Origin: Thermoanaerobacter kivui
Lineage (GTDB): Bacteria; Bacillota; Thermoanaerobacteria; Thermoanaerobacterales; Thermoanaerobacteraceae
Length of the DNA: 64,000 bases
Assembly (NCBI RefSeq): GCF_000763575.1
Contig: NZ_CP009170.1
Span: 1,947,501-2,011,500, forward strand
Direction: 5' to 3'
Numbering within the stretch: position 1 is the first letter of the stretch; each line of letters opens with the position of its first letter. Positions 32,914 through 41,561 of the stretch are shown piece after piece. The position numbers and the translations under genes are program-made. The notes under the pieces were generated by a model that searched no databases, had not been told where the DNA came from, and worked only from the letters and a program-made list of their open reading frames with translations.

Positions 32914-34116
32914 TTACTCTTCAATTGCTGACACAACGCCAGCACCTACTGTACGGCCGCCTTCTCTTATAGCAAACTTCAAACCTTCCTCCATCGCTAT
33001 CGGTGTTATTAACTCTACTTTTATCGTTACATGGTCCCCTGGCATTACCATCTCTACTCCCTCTGGCAGGTGTATTACCCCTGTCACGTCTGTCGTCCTG
33101 AAGTAAAATTGTGGCCTGTATCCGTCAAAAAATGGTGTGTGCCTTCCTCCTTCTTCCTTCGTCAATACGTACACCTGTGCCTCAAACTTGGTGTGCGGCT
33201 TTATCGTCCCTGGCTTCGCCAATACTTGCCCTCTCTCTACTTCGTCCCTCTGTATTCCTCTTAATAACACTCCTATGTTGTCTCCCGCTTGCGCTTCGTC
33301 CATCGTCTTCCTGAACATCTCTACACCTGTCACTACTGTCTTCCTTAACTCCGTTGTAAGTCCTATTATCTCTACTTCGTCTCCTACCTTTATCTTCCCT
33401 CTCTCTACTCTACCTGTCGCTACTGTCCCTCTTCCTGTTATCGTAAATACATCCTCTACTGGCATTAAGAACGGTTTGTCTATATCCCTCTCTGGTGTCG
33501 GTATATAATTGTCTACTTCATCCATTAACTCCCATATCTTGCCGCACCATTGACATTCTCTCTTGCCACATCCGCATTCTAATGCCTTTAATGCTGACCC
33601 TACTACTATCGGTGTGTCATCTCCTGGAAAATCATATTCGTTCAACAATTCCCTTACTTCCATCTCTACTAATTCTATTAACTCCTCGTCGTCTACCATG
33701 TCCGCTTTGTTTAAAAATACTACTATATATGGCACTCCTACCTGCCTCGCTAATAGTATGTGCTCCCTCGTCTGTGGCATTGGACCGTCTGCCGCTGATA
33801 CTACAAGTATTGCTCCATCCATCTGTGCTGCCCCTGTTATCATGTTCTTTACGTAGTCTGCGTGCCCTGGACAGTCTACGTGCGCATAGTGCCTCTTCTC
33901 TGTCTCATATTCTACGTGGGTCGTGTTTATTGTTATTCCTCTTGCCTTCTCCTCTGGCGCTTTGTCTATTTCATCATATCCCTTCGCTTCTGCCAATCCT
34001 ATCTTTGATAATACCATCGTTATCGCTGATGTCAATGTCGTCTTCCCATGGTCTACGTGCCCTATCGTCCCTATGTTTACATGGGGTTTCTTCCTCTCAA
34101 ATTTTTGCTTCGCCAT
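32914..34116 (-). CDS. tuf: Elongation factor Tu, copy 2
   Basis: This 400-residue EF-Tu is identical in protein sequence to copy 1. The identical DNA block runs from 32912 to 34132, so it includes the ribosome-binding site AAAGGAGG and stops within a few bases of the stop codon. Function and motifs are as for copy 1, including the C181/C183/C188/C191 cluster. This copy is monocistronic, between tRNA-Thr plus a structured repeat on the 5' side and its own terminator. Such tight identity with unrelated flanks indicates gene conversion. Confidence 0.98.
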   Translation of the reverse strand: MAKQKFERKKPHVNIGTIGHVDHGKTTLTSAITMVLSKIGLAEAKGYDEIDKAPEEKARGITINTTHVEYETEKRHYAHVDCPGHADYVKNMITGAAQMDGAILVVSAADGPMPQTREHILLARQVGVPYIVVFLNKADMVDDEELIELVEMEVRELLNEYDFPGDDTPIVVGSALKALECGCGKRECQWCGKIWELMDEVDNYIPTPERDIDKPFLMPVEDVFTITGRGTVATGRVERGKIKVGDEVEIIGLTTELRKTVVTGVEMFRKTMDEAQAGDNIGVLLRGIQRDEVERGQVLAKPGTIKPHTKFEAQVYVLTKEEGGRHTPFFDGYRPQFYFRTTDVTGVIHLPEGVEMVMPGDHVTIKVELITPIAMEEGLKFAIREGGRTVGAGVVSAIEE

Positions 34117-34160
34117 CTTTATCCTCCTTTACAATAAACTTATCCTGGTGTTTCTTAAAC

Positions 34161-34183
34161 CATGTCGCAAAAGCGACATTTTA
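34161..34183. repeat. 23-bp palindromic direct repeat, left copy (element A)
   Basis: CATGTCGCAAAAGCGACAT followed by TTTA forms a 7-bp stem with an AAAA loop. An exact 23-bp copy lies at 34441-34463, the two bracketing element A. Confidence 0.9.
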
Positions 34184-34440
34184 ATCTGTTGACAAAGTTC
34201 TATTTGTTGGCATTTTGCATCGTTCGTTCCAGTAACATCGCAGACTAAACTATCGCTCGACCTCGGGCTCAAGCGGGGTTCCGGGCACATTCGGCTCCGT
34301 GCCTCAGGTGCCCGCCTCCGCCATCCTTGGCTTCGGCCCCCCTTTCGCCTCTCGGTCTCGCTAAGTTTAGTTACTGCTCTGTTAAGTCACTCACTTATGC
34401 AAAATGCCAACATATCATAATGAGTTTGTCTACAGTCTGA
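34184..34440 (-). repeat. Structured repeat element A
   Basis: This 257-bp gene-free element lies between tuf copy 2 and tRNA-Thr. Its closing stem is perfect over 15 bp: GTTGGCATTTTGCAT (34206-34220) with ATGCAAAATGCCAAC (34397-34411). The GC-rich core, read on the minus strand, holds ACTTAGCGAGACCGAGAGG, the hairpin GCCAAGGATGGC and GGGCAC paired with GTGCCC, and matches elements B and C. The outer ends TGTTGACAAA and TTTGTCTACA form an imperfect inverted repeat also seen in C and D. No protein is evident. A structured RNA, a mobile element or both is inferred. Confidence 0.8.
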
Positions 34441-34463
34441 CATGTCGCAAAAGCGACATTTTA
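34441..34463. repeat. 23-bp palindromic direct repeat, right copy (element A)
   Basis: This is an exact copy of 34161-34183 in the same orientation. The bases beyond it differ, so the duplication is precisely 23 bp. Confidence 0.9.
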
Positions 34464-34540
34464 TACATTTTGCGCTATGTACTTAAGCAAGCAACATATC
34501 CTCTACCCTCTATGATAAAAAAAAACATCAACAAGAAAAT

Positions 34541-34616
34541 TGGAGCCCGCGACCGGGATCGAACCGGTGACCTCCGCCTTACCAAGGCGACGCTCTGCCT
34601 ACTGAGCTACGTGGGC
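34541..34616 (-). tRNA. tRNA-Thr (anticodon GGU)
   Basis: This 76-base cloverleaf with encoded CCA has D stem GCTC/GAGC, anticodon loop TTGGTAA with anticodon GGT (reads ACC/ACU), and T arm ACCGG-TTCGATC-CCGGT. The acceptor stem GCCCACG against CGCGGGC has one A-C mismatch at position 5-68; the other six pairs are Watson-Crick. It lies downstream of sigH with its own promoter. Confidence 0.96.
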
Positions 34617-34644
34617 AAAAGGAGTATCACAACTCCGATTTTTG

Positions 34645-34673
34645 ATTTTACTATAAAGTTTTCTAAATGTCAA
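34645..34673 (-). promoter_or_regulatory. tRNA-Thr promoter
   Basis: On the minus strand TTGACA (34668-34673), 17 bases, then TAAAAT (34645-34650), about 30 bases before the tRNA and just after the sigH stop. Confidence 0.75.
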
Positions 34674-34676
34674 TAG

Positions 34677-35321
34677 TTAGCTGTTCCTCATTTCAAGATA
34701 TCTTTCTAATTTTCTTTTGACCCTTTGCAGAGCATTATCTATGGATTTCACATGTCTGCTTAAATCTTCAGCGATTTCTTGATATGATTTACCATCTAAA
34801 TATGATACCAAAACTTCCCACTCTAAGCCACTTAACAACTCTTCCATTTTGCTCTCAATATTAACGTATTCCTCTTTGCTTATTATTAATTCTTCAGGGT
34901 CAGAAATACATTCATTGGAGACAATATCCATAAGCGTTCTGTCAGACTCTTCATCAAAGATCGGCTTATTGAGGGAAACATAAGAATTCAAAGGTATGTG
35001 TTTTTGCCTTGTGGCAGTTTTGATAGCGGTGATAATTTGACGAGTTATGCATAATTCCGCAAAAGCCTTAAAAGAGGTGAGCTTATCACTTTTGTAATCG
35101 CGAATTGCCTTATAAAGCCCTATCATTCCTTCTTGCACAATGTCCTCTCTGTCTGCGCCGACTAAAAAATACGCTCGTGCTTTAGTTTTTACAAAGCTCT
35201 TATACCTATCGATAAGATACTCTAAGGCAGCCTCATCCCCCTTTTGAGCTTTAAAAACAATTTCTTCCTCCTGCATGTGGTCGTATGGTTCATAGTAGTC
35301 CTGCTGCGTCCCAGATTTCAC
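34677..35321 (-). CDS. sigH: RNA polymerase sigma-H factor (sporulation / stationary phase)
   Basis: This 214-residue sigma-70 family protein matches Bacillus SigH/Spo0H, which directs early sporulation genes. Region 2 contains DREDIVQEGMIGLYKAIRDY and KLTSFKAFAELCITRQIITA; region 4 contains LDGKSYQEIAEDLSRHVKSI, the DNA-binding helix-turn-helix for the -35 element. The GTG at 35321 is preferred for spacing to GGGGCGG, but an adjacent TTG is possible. Its place between rae1 and rpmG/secE is conserved in Firmicutes. Confidence 0.95.
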   Translation of the reverse strand: MKSGTQQDYYEPYDHMQEEEIVFKAQKGDEAALEYLIDRYKSFVKTKARAYFLVGADREDIVQEGMIGLYKAIRDYKSDKLTSFKAFAELCITRQIITAIKTATRQKHIPLNSYVSLNKPIFDEESDRTLMDIVSNECISDPEELIISKEEYVNIESKMEELLSGLEWEVLVSYLDGKSYQEIAEDLSRHVKSIDNALQRVKRKLERYLEMRNS

Positions 35322-35364
35322 CAATACCGCCCCATTTAATATTCAGGCAACTTTATACGTTATA

Positions 35365-35394
35365 ATTATACATTACATTGGTAAAAGTAGTCAA
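35365..35394 (-). promoter_or_regulatory. sigH promoter
   Basis: On the minus strand TTGACT (35389-35394), 18 bases, then TATAAT (35365-35370), in the gap between rae1 and sigH. Confidence 0.75.
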
Positions 35395-35401
35395 GCTAAT
35401 T

Positions 35402-35902
35402 TTAGCTGCTTTCTGACATTTTGCGCAACTTTTTTACGATTTCATCATCAAGGCGAGATTCCAAATTGTCTTTATAAATATTATTCACATAACTTTTCTT
35501 GTGACTTTCAATATATTTATTCATTTCTTCATAAAGCTCTCTGGCAGACATCCTTATTGCACCATGGGCTAAAACCACCTGTTGAATAGTCCAATCGGAA
35601 CTCACCACAACCACCTGTTCCTTTTTAGACAATTCCACTACTTTTGACTCTATAAAATAATCCGCCGATTCTCCTTCTTTTGTATAAACTACCTCAATCC
35701 CATTAATTTCTTCGTGTTTTTCTAAACTTCCCTTTACATACATAGCATCAAAAACCAATATTATGTTTATACCTGAATACCCCTTAAAGTCAGCCAGCAT
35801 ATCAATCAATTTACTTCTTGCATCTTCCAAGCTTTTTTGTGCTTCCTCTTTAAGGACCTGCCAGTTGTTTATGACATTGTAACCATCTACAAGCATGTAC
35901 AT
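35402..35902 (-). CDS. rae1: NYN-domain endoribonuclease, Rae1/YacP family
   Basis: This 166-residue protein has a PIN-like NYN fold. Aspartates in MYMLVDGYNVINNW, ILVFDAMYVKG, EGESADYFIE and VVSSDWTIQQ correspond to the acidic active site. In Bacillus the homologue Rae1 cuts mRNA inside the ribosomal A site; transfer of that role is by family. It sits between rlmB and sigH as yacP does in Bacillus. The C-terminal quarter is charged and helical. Confidence 0.9.
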   Translation of the reverse strand: MYMLVDGYNVINNWQVLKEEAQKSLEDARSKLIDMLADFKGYSGINIILVFDAMYVKGSLEKHEEINGIEVVYTKEGESADYFIESKVVELSKKEQVVVVSSDWTIQQVVLAHGAIRMSARELYEEMNKYIESHKKSYVNNIYKDNLESRLDDEIVKKLRKMSESS

Positions 35903-35913
35903 CTAATCACGCC

Positions 35914-36651
35914 TTACTTAATTCTTTTTGATACAATTTGATAAATCATCAGAGAAGCTGCAACAGAGGCATTGAGAGAATTTATATGCCCCCACATAGG
36001 AATTTTAACTACAAAATCGCAGTTTTGTAAAATTAATTTGGAAATCCCTTCTCCTTCACTTCCAATGACAAGCGCAAGGGGAATATCATAATCTAAATCT
36101 CCAAAACTTTTCTCTGCATTTGCTTCTGTGCCAACAATCCACAATCCTTTTTCCTTAAGTTTTTTTATAGTTTTATTTATATTAGATACCTTTGCAATTT
36201 TTACGTACTCAACTGCTCCTGCTGAAGTTTTCACCACAGTAGCATTAACGCCAACAGCTCGTCTTTTGGGAATTATGATCCCGTGAACTCCAAAAGCTTC
36301 TGCACTCCTTATGATCGCACCTAAATTATGGGGGTCTGTTATGCCATCAAGTATTACTAAAAAAGGCTTCTCTCCCTTTTGCTCAGCATATTCTAAAAGG
36401 TCTTCTACGTCAAAATATTTGTACAGAGCACATAAAGCTACAACTCCTTGATGATTCTGAAAATTAGAGAGTTTATCCAGCGTTTCATTATCAGTAGTTG
36501 AAACTACAATACCATTTTCTTTTGCAAGGTTTATTATTTTTGAAATATTTCCACCTGCAGTTTTAGAAACATAAATCTTTTCAATTTCTCTACCGCCTCT
36601 TATAGCTTCTATCACTGGATTTCTTCCAAAAATTATATTTTGTTCTTCCAT
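35914..36651 (-). CDS. rlmB: 23S rRNA 2'-O-ribose methyltransferase, RlmB/TrmH family
   Basis: This 245-residue SPOUT methyltransferase has an N-terminal substrate-binding domain beginning MEEQNIIFGRNPVIEAIRGG and the knotted catalytic domain with ILDGITDPHNLGAIIRSAEA, ALVIGSEGEGISKLI and IPMWGHINSLNASVAASLM. These three motifs build the S-adenosylmethionine knot. The ATG at 36651 follows AGGTGG; an upstream start would overlap mrnC. Modification of G2251 is the family role. It follows mrnC in the conserved cluster. Confidence 0.93.
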   Translation of the reverse strand: MEEQNIIFGRNPVIEAIRGGREIEKIYVSKTAGGNISKIINLAKENGIVVSTTDNETLDKLSNFQNHQGVVALCALYKYFDVEDLLEYAEQKGEKPFLVILDGITDPHNLGAIIRSAEAFGVHGIIIPKRRAVGVNATVVKTSAGAVEYVKIAKVSNINKTIKKLKEKGLWIVGTEANAEKSFGDLDYDIPLALVIGSEGEGISKLILQNCDFVVKIPMWGHINSLNASVAASLMIYQIVSKRIK

Positions 36652-36661
36652 AATTCCCACC

Positions 36662-37074
36662 TTATTCTTCATTGAATTGTACAGAAAGCTTGAGTATCTC
36701 TTCTAACCTTTTAAAATCTTTTGTAAGATACAAATAGCCAATTAAAGCCTCAAAAGCTGTAGCATATCTGTAATCTTGTACATCGGCGTTTTTAGGTATT
36801 GTAGCAGACTTTACATTTCTTCCTCTTTTTACAATGTCTTTTTCTTCTTCAGTGAGAAAATCGTAAATTCTTTTTATGGCGTTAGCTTGAGATTTGGCTT
36901 TAACATACTTGACCGTCTCTTTGTTCAAAAAGTGGACTGGACGATTGCTTTTGTTAACTGTCATTGTACGAATATAAAGGTCATAAACGCTATCTCCTAT
37001 AAAAGCCAAAACGAGGGGTGATAGACTTAAAACCCCCTTTTTGTAAAAAATCCCTTATCTTCAAAATGTTTCAT
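36662..37074 (-). CDS. mrnC: Mini-ribonuclease III, apparently frameshifted near its start
   Basis: This RNase III-like protein without a double-stranded RNA binding domain matures 23S rRNA ends in Firmicutes. The main frame reads SPLVLAFIGDSVYDLYIRTM onward to a normal end (YRYATAFEALIGYLYLTKDF). That frame has no start of its own near the N-terminus. Instead an ATG at 37074, overlapping the cysS stop as TGATG, reads [13 protein letters not shown] and then runs into a TAA; the two readings join by a -1 shift at AAAAAGGGGG (37033-37042). A one-base loss, sequencing error or programmed slip could explain it. An alternative start is the TTG at 37009. Confidence 0.75.
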
Positions 37075-38474
37075 CAAACCTTTTTCCACCTTACTCCTTC
37101 TGGGGTATCTTCTAGTATTATTCCCCGTTCTTTTAATTTATCTCTTATCTCGTCAGCCAGTTTCCAATTCTTTTCTTTCCTTGCTTTTTGCCTTTCCTCT
37201 ATTAAAGCCATTATTTCTTCATCATTTAGTTGTACTTCTGTGCCTTTATAAAAAAGCCCGAGAATTTCTGACGACTTTAAAAACACTTCTAAAATATATT
37301 CTATCAATTTCTTTGAAGAATTTCCACTAATATTTGTATTAGCTGTTTTTGCCATTTCAAATAAAACTGAAATAGCATCTGCTGTATTAAAATCGTCATC
37401 CATCGCTCTTTCAAATTCCTTTTTATATTCCTCAAATTTTTCAATCAACTGTTTCTCTTGTTCATTTAATTCCCTATCCTTGCACACATTAAGTAGATGT
37501 TTTAAATTACTTACAGCATTTGTCAACCTTTCATGAGCAGAATTTGCCTGCTCCATAAGGTCTAAGCTAAAATTAATAGGGCTTCTGTAATGAGCCATAA
37601 GCATAAAAAGTCTTAACACTTCAGGATTGTATTTTTCGGTCAGATCTCTTACTGTAAAGAAATTGCCTTTTGATTTTGACATTTTTTCATTGTTTATATT
37701 CAGATATCCTATGTGCATCCAATATTTAGAAAATGGAACTCCATAGGCTGCTTCACTTTGAGCAATTTCATTTTCGTGATGAGGAAAAATCAAATCAGGA
37801 CCTCCTGCATGGATATCCAATGTTTTCCCCAAATATTTTGTAGACATAACAGAGCATTCTATATGCCAACCAGGCCTGCCTTTACCCCACGGGCTCTCCC
37901 AAGCCGGTTCACCGGGTTTTTGCGCTTTCCACAGCACAAAATCCATGGGGTTTTTCTTTTCCTCATTTACTTCTATCCTTGCTCCTGCCTCTAATTCTTC
38001 TATATTTTTGTGAGAAAGTTTGCCATAGTCCTTAAATTTAGCCGTTTCAAAATAAACATTGCCATTTACCACATAGGCATATCCTTTATCAATGAGAATT
38101 TTTATAAACTCAATTATGTCTTCTATATGCTCTGTAGCTTTGGGATGAACTGTGGCTCTCTTTATCCCTAAATTATCAGCATCTTTAAAATACTCTTCTA
38201 TATACTTTTCCGCTACTTCTTTTGTAGTGATGTTTTCTTCCTGTGCTCTTTTAATTATTTTATCGTCAATATCAGTAAAATTTTGAACGTAATTCACCTT
38301 ATATCCTTTGTACTCCAAATACCTTCTTACAGTGTCAAACACAATGAAAGCCCTAGCATTTCCTATGTGAATGTAATTGTAAACCGTTGGTCCGCATACA
38401 TACATGTTGACTATTTTATCATTTAAAGGTTCAAAATCCTCTTTTGTCCGTGAAAGAGTATTATACAGCTTCAT
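37074..38474 (-). CDS. cysS: Cysteinyl-tRNA synthetase
   Basis: This 466-residue class I synthetase charges tRNA-Cys. It has the zinc ligand and HIGH region in [18 protein letters not shown], further zinc-region residues around [20 protein letters not shown], and KMSKSKGN. The ATG at 38474 follows AGGAGG at 9 bases and overlaps the cysE end by 14 bases. A start 7 codons earlier is less likely. It shares the T-box leader with cysE. Confidence 0.97.
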   Translation of the reverse strand: MKLYNTLSRTKEDFEPLNDKIVNMYVCGPTVYNYIHIGNARAFIVFDTVRRYLEYKGYKVNYVQNFTDIDDKIIKRAQEENITTKEVAEKYIEEYFKDADNLGIKRATVHPKATEHIEDIIEFIKILIDKGYAYVVNGNVYFETAKFKDYGKLSHKNIEELEAGARIEVNEEKKNPMDFVLWKAQKPGEPAWESPWGKGRPGWHIECSVMSTKYLGKTLDIHAGGPDLIFPHHENEIAQSEAAYGVPFSKYWMHIGYLNINNEKMSKSKGNFFTVRDLTEKYNPEVLRLFMLMAHYRSPINFSLDLMEQANSAHERLTNAVSNLKHLLNVCKDRELNEQEKQLIEKFEEYKKEFERAMDDDFNTADAISVLFEMAKTANTNISGNSSKKLIEYILEVFLKSSEILGLFYKGTEVQLNDEEIMALIEERQKARKEKNWKLADEIRDKLKERGIILEDTPEGVRWKKV

Positions 38475-39126
38475 CCTTCTCTTCCTCCTTTTCACTTATA
38501 ATTTGCTCTAATCTCTCAATTCTTTTTCTTAACTTTTCTAATTCTTCTTCAATAGGGTCAGGAAGCTTCCCGTGTTCCAAATCTACAGTATATGGTGAAG
38601 CTATGCGCACATTGTTTCTTTTGACACAACGCCCAGGCACTCCTACTACAGTGCTGCCAGGTGGTACATCTTTTAAAACAACAGCTCCTGCCCCAATTTT
38701 TGAATTTTCGCCTACTACTATAGGACCTAGTACTTTTGCACCACTGCCTATAACAACATTGTCCTTTATAGTAGGATGCCTTTTCCCCTTTTCTTTACCT
38801 GTTCCGCCTAAAGTCACTCCTTGATAGATAGTGACATTGTCTCCAATCTCAGTAGTTTCACCTATTACAACTCCCATACCATGGTCAATAAAGAACCCTT
38901 TCCCTATTTTAGCTCCGGGGTGTATTTCAATACCTGTTATAAACCTATTAAATTGAGAGATAAGTCTTGGCAATAAAATCAAGCCTTTTTTATATAAATA
39001 ATGGGCAATTCTGTGCAATATTATGGCATGGAGCCCAGGGTAACACAATATGACCTCCAATACACTTTTAGCTGCAGGGTCTCTTTCAAAAATAACTCTT
39101 ATGTCTTCTTTGAGAGTCTTAAACAT
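38461..39126 (-). CDS. cysE: Serine O-acetyltransferase
   Basis: This 221-residue enzyme acetylates serine for cysteine synthesis. The C-terminal half is a left-handed beta-helix with hexapeptide repeats, including [20 protein letters not shown] with the catalytic histidine-aspartate pair and [20 protein letters not shown]. The tail is a charged coiled segment (about residues 195-221), longer than in many homologues. It follows a cysteine-type T-box and is coupled to cysS, so cysteine supply and tRNA charging share control. Confidence 0.96.
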   Translation of the reverse strand: MFKTLKEDIRVIFERDPAAKSVLEVILCYPGLHAIILHRIAHYLYKKGLILLPRLISQFNRFITGIEIHPGAKIGKGFFIDHGMGVVIGETTEIGDNVTIYQGVTLGGTGKEKGKRHPTIKDNVVIGSGAKVLGPIVVGENSKIGAGAVVLKDVPPGSTVVGVPGRCVKRNNVRIASPYTVDLEHGKLPDPIEEELEKLRKRIERLEQIISEKEEEKDEAV

Positions 39127-39140
39127 ATTACTACCTCCCT

Positions 39141-39370
39141 AAAAAATTATCCCCCTCATCTCAGAGACGAGGGGGGACTCCCGTGGTTCCACTCTGCTTG
39201 AGTTTAACACTCCACTCATTTTGGATAACGGCACAGGCCGGTAACCCCCTACTCAAAGTTCAGGGATACAGCTTAGAGACGCACTTCTTATAACATATCC
39301 TCGAGCTACTCGCAGCCTATGGTAGCTCTTCTCTGAAGGCTTATGCTATAATACTCTTCTCCTCATCGCC
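39141..39370 (-). promoter_or_regulatory. T-box leader (cysteine) controlling cysE-cysS
   Basis: The minus strand carries the T-box sequence TGGAACCACGGGAG (39178-39191) and then a terminator stem CCCCCTCGTC/GATGAGGGGG-type (39151-39176) with a T run. The 5' part GATGAGGAGAAGAGTATTATAGC is Stem-I-like, and TGC (39281-39283), a cysteine codon, is in the expected specifier region. Uncharged tRNA-Cys would favour antitermination. It begins at the gltX stop, as in Bacillus gltX-cysE-cysS. Confidence 0.88.
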
Positions 39371-39373
39371 TTT

Positions 39374-40831
39374 TTAATTTATTAAATTTAGCGCTTTATT
39401 AAGCCTATATAAAACCTTCTGTTTCCCCAACAGAGGAATAATTTTTACAATTTCAGGTCCGTGGTCTTCTCCTGTTATTGCTATTCTAACAGGCATGAAA
39501 AACTCTTTGCCCTTCACATTTGTTTCTTTCTGTAACTTTTTCAGCAAATCTTTCACATAGTCTTCTGTCAATTCATTAACTTCATCTATAGCTTTTTTAA
39601 GAGCCTCTAACACTGTTTTACTGTTTGGATTATTTAATATTTCCATTGCTCTATCTGAGTATTCTACTTCTTCCACGAAAAACATTCTGGCTTTTTCTGT
39701 TATTTGAGCTACATATTGAAGTCCATCTTTGTAAAGAGATATTACACCCTTTAGCCAATTATACATCACATTGTCTATTTCGTCAATGTATCCTGCCTTT
39801 TTTAAATGAGGAATAGCCAAATCTACAATCCTTTCAACAGGGCTTTTTTGTATATATTGTTGGTTCATCCAGTTAAGCTTCTCAATGTCAAAGATAGGAT
39901 TGGCACTGTGAATCCTTTTGAAATTAAATTTTTTGATAATTTCTTCCTTTGACATAATCTCTACATTGTCTTCTGGGGACCAGCTTAAAAGGGAGAGGAA
40001 ATTAAACATCGCTTCTGGTAAATATCCTATCTCCCTGTACTGGCCTATATAAGTATTGCCATGCCTTTTAGAAAGCTTAGTCCTGTCTGGTCCCAATATT
40101 AAAGGTGCATGGGCAAACTTAGGAATTTCAAAACCTAAAGCTTTGTAAATCAATATCTGCTTAGGGGTATTGTATATATGGTCTTCTCCTCTTATGACAT
40201 GGGTAATCTTCATAAGGGCATCGTCCACTACGACCGCAAAATTGTATGTAGGCATGCCATCTGATTTGACAATTACCATATCTCCTCCTAAAGTATCGGA
40301 TTTTATCGTGATTTTCCCTTTAATCATGTCCTCGAATTCTATCACTTCATCATCAGGAATGATAAACCTTATAACAGGCTTTCGTCCCTCTCTAATAAAC
40401 GCCTCTTCTTGTTCCTTTGTAAGATACCTGCACCTTCCTGAATAGCGGGGTATATCTCCTCTTTCTACTGCCTTTCTTCTATCTTCTTCTAATTCCTCCG
40501 GAGTGCAATAGCATCTATATGCCTTTTTTTCTTCAATAAGTTTCTGGGCAAGTTTATGATAAATTTCAAGTCTTTCACTTTGCCTATAAGGACCATAGGG
40601 ACCTGGTTTGTCTGGCCCTTCGTCCCATTCTATGCCTAACCACTCCAATTCTTTGAAAATCAACTCTTCAAACTCTTTGGAAGACCTTTCAAGGTCTGTA
40701 TCCTCAATCCTCAACACAAAAGTAGCTCCTTCACTACGTGAAAAAAGATAATTAAAAAGAGCAGTTCTTATATTACCTATGTGTATAGCGCCAGTAGGAC
40801 TGGGAGCAAATCTAACCCTCAAATTGCTCAT
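39374..40831 (-). CDS. gltX: Glutamyl-tRNA synthetase
   Basis: This 485-residue class I synthetase starts MSNLRVRFAPSPTGAIHIGN, with the HIGH-type motif HIGN. The KMSKS-type motif is KLSKRHG. In Firmicutes this enzyme often also charges tRNA-Gln with glutamate for transamidation; specificity cannot be read here. The ATG at 40831 follows GGAG at 8 bases, and an in-frame GTG three codons earlier is part of that site. It leads into the T-box, cysE and cysS. Confidence 0.96.
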   Translation of the reverse strand: MSNLRVRFAPSPTGAIHIGNIRTALFNYLFSRSEGATFVLRIEDTDLERSSKEFEELIFKELEWLGIEWDEGPDKPGPYGPYRQSERLEIYHKLAQKLIEEKKAYRCYCTPEELEEDRRKAVERGDIPRYSGRCRYLTKEQEEAFIREGRKPVIRFIIPDDEVIEFEDMIKGKITIKSDTLGGDMVIVKSDGMPTYNFAVVVDDALMKITHVIRGEDHIYNTPKQILIYKALGFEIPKFAHAPLILGPDRTKLSKRHGNTYIGQYREIGYLPEAMFNFLSLLSWSPEDNVEIMSKEEIIKKFNFKRIHSANPIFDIEKLNWMNQQYIQKSPVERIVDLAIPHLKKAGYIDEIDNVMYNWLKGVISLYKDGLQYVAQITEKARMFFVEEVEYSDRAMEILNNPNSKTVLEALKKAIDEVNELTEDYVKDLLKKLQKETNVKGKEFFMPVRIAITGEDHGPEIVKIIPLLGKQKVLYRLNKALNLIN

Positions 40832-40879
40832 GTGTGTCACTCCATCCTTTTTTTAGTTAATGCTACTGTACTAGATTTA

Positions 40880-40885
40880 ATTATA
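40880..40885 (-). promoter_or_regulatory. gltX promoter, -10 element
   Basis: TATAAT is on the minus strand about 50 bases before gltX. The -35 at 17 bases (TATTTA) is poor, so only the -10 is claimed. Confidence 0.5.
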
Positions 40886-40924
40886 ACAAATTTTGCGCTT
40901 TTTAAATAGATGAAATGACAATTG

Positions 40925-41220
40925 TGTGTATCAAAATTTTGTAGATTAGGTGACGTTTTGACGCAAAGCGCGCGACTTGACTGCCCTGCACTCTAATAAA
41001 CTTGCTATTACTTTGCTTTGTGATTATATAACATGTTTATTTGAGTGCCGGGAAACTTAGCGAGACCGAAAGATGAAGGCGGGGCCGAAGGCAAGGATGC
41101 CGGGGTATGGCCCCTGAGACAAGGAGGCCGAATGGGCCAGGAACCCCGCCGGAATCTGAGGTCGAGCGTTAGTTTGGCCTGTGAGGTCACCGGAGCAAGC
41201 AGCGCAAAACGTCAGCTTTA
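40925..41220 (+). repeat. Structured repeat element B
   Basis: This element of about 290 bp fills most of the gltX to TM1266-like gap. The closing stem is TGACGTTTTG (40951-40960) with CAAAACGTCA (41205-41214), extended by CGC/GCG. The core reads AAACTTAGCGAGACCGAAAG, GGCGGGGCC, the hairpin GGCAAGGATGCC, TGGCCC paired with GGGCCA, and CCCCGCC. Compared with A and C several stems differ on both sides at once, keeping the pairing. About 60 extra bases lie near 40985-41045. No 23-bp hairpin repeats flank it. No gene is supported. Confidence 0.78.
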
Positions 41221-41227
41221 AAAAACT

Positions 41228-41467
41228 TTATTTTAAACTCATGTACTTGACTGTAACTGTAGGAATAGCACTTAATTCCTCCGCCAATTCCTCCATAAAT
41301 TTTTCTTCTCCTCTCACATTTAAAGTTATAAGCCCGCTGCCGTTTTCCGCATCATGTATTCCAAACCTAGCAATTATACGGTCTCCGTGCCTTGTCAAAA
41401 TTTCTTGCACTTTTGGACCAAATTCGCTTCTTTTTTCTACACTTATGCCCATTACATAAATGTTCAT
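41228..41467 (-). CDS. TM1266-type putative iron-only hydrogenase system regulator
   Basis: This 79-residue protein has an ACT-like fold as suggested by MNIYVMGISVEKRSEFGPKV and GLITLNVRGEEKFMEELAEE. It resembles the TM1266 family, often annotated as a regulator of iron-only hydrogenase systems; that function is from annotation practice, not proven. AGGAGGG precedes the ATG. It follows proS by 94 bases, and no hydrogenase gene is nearby. Confidence 0.72.
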   Translation of the reverse strand: MNIYVMGISVEKRSEFGPKVQEILTRHGDRIIARFGIHDAENGSGLITLNVRGEEKFMEELAEELSAIPTVTVKYMSLK

Positions 41468-41561
41468 AAAATTCCCTCCTGCATTATCAATCTTTTGACA
41501 AATATTCTTTCACATAAAAACTTTCTTTATGCAAAATAAGGGACTTCCCTTAGGAAATCCC

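Noticed and set aside
34187..34197. TTGACA at the outer end of elements A, C and D as an internal promoter
   Set aside because: No consistent -10 hexamer follows at 16-18 bases in the three copies; it is better explained as part of the conserved end sequence.
34161..34463. Flanking 23-bp repeats as a minimal CRISPR array
   Set aside because: There are only two copies, 257 bases apart, the unit is different at element C, and no cas genes are present.
34404..34676. A 90-codon plus-strand frame over tRNA-Thr containing GARDRDRTGDLRL
   Set aside because: This peptide is the well-known false translation of tRNA antisense sequence.
41008..41190. A 60-codon minus-strand frame inside element B
   Set aside because: It is an accident of the GC-rich structured core; its composition (PP, RG, SA runs) reflects the hairpins.
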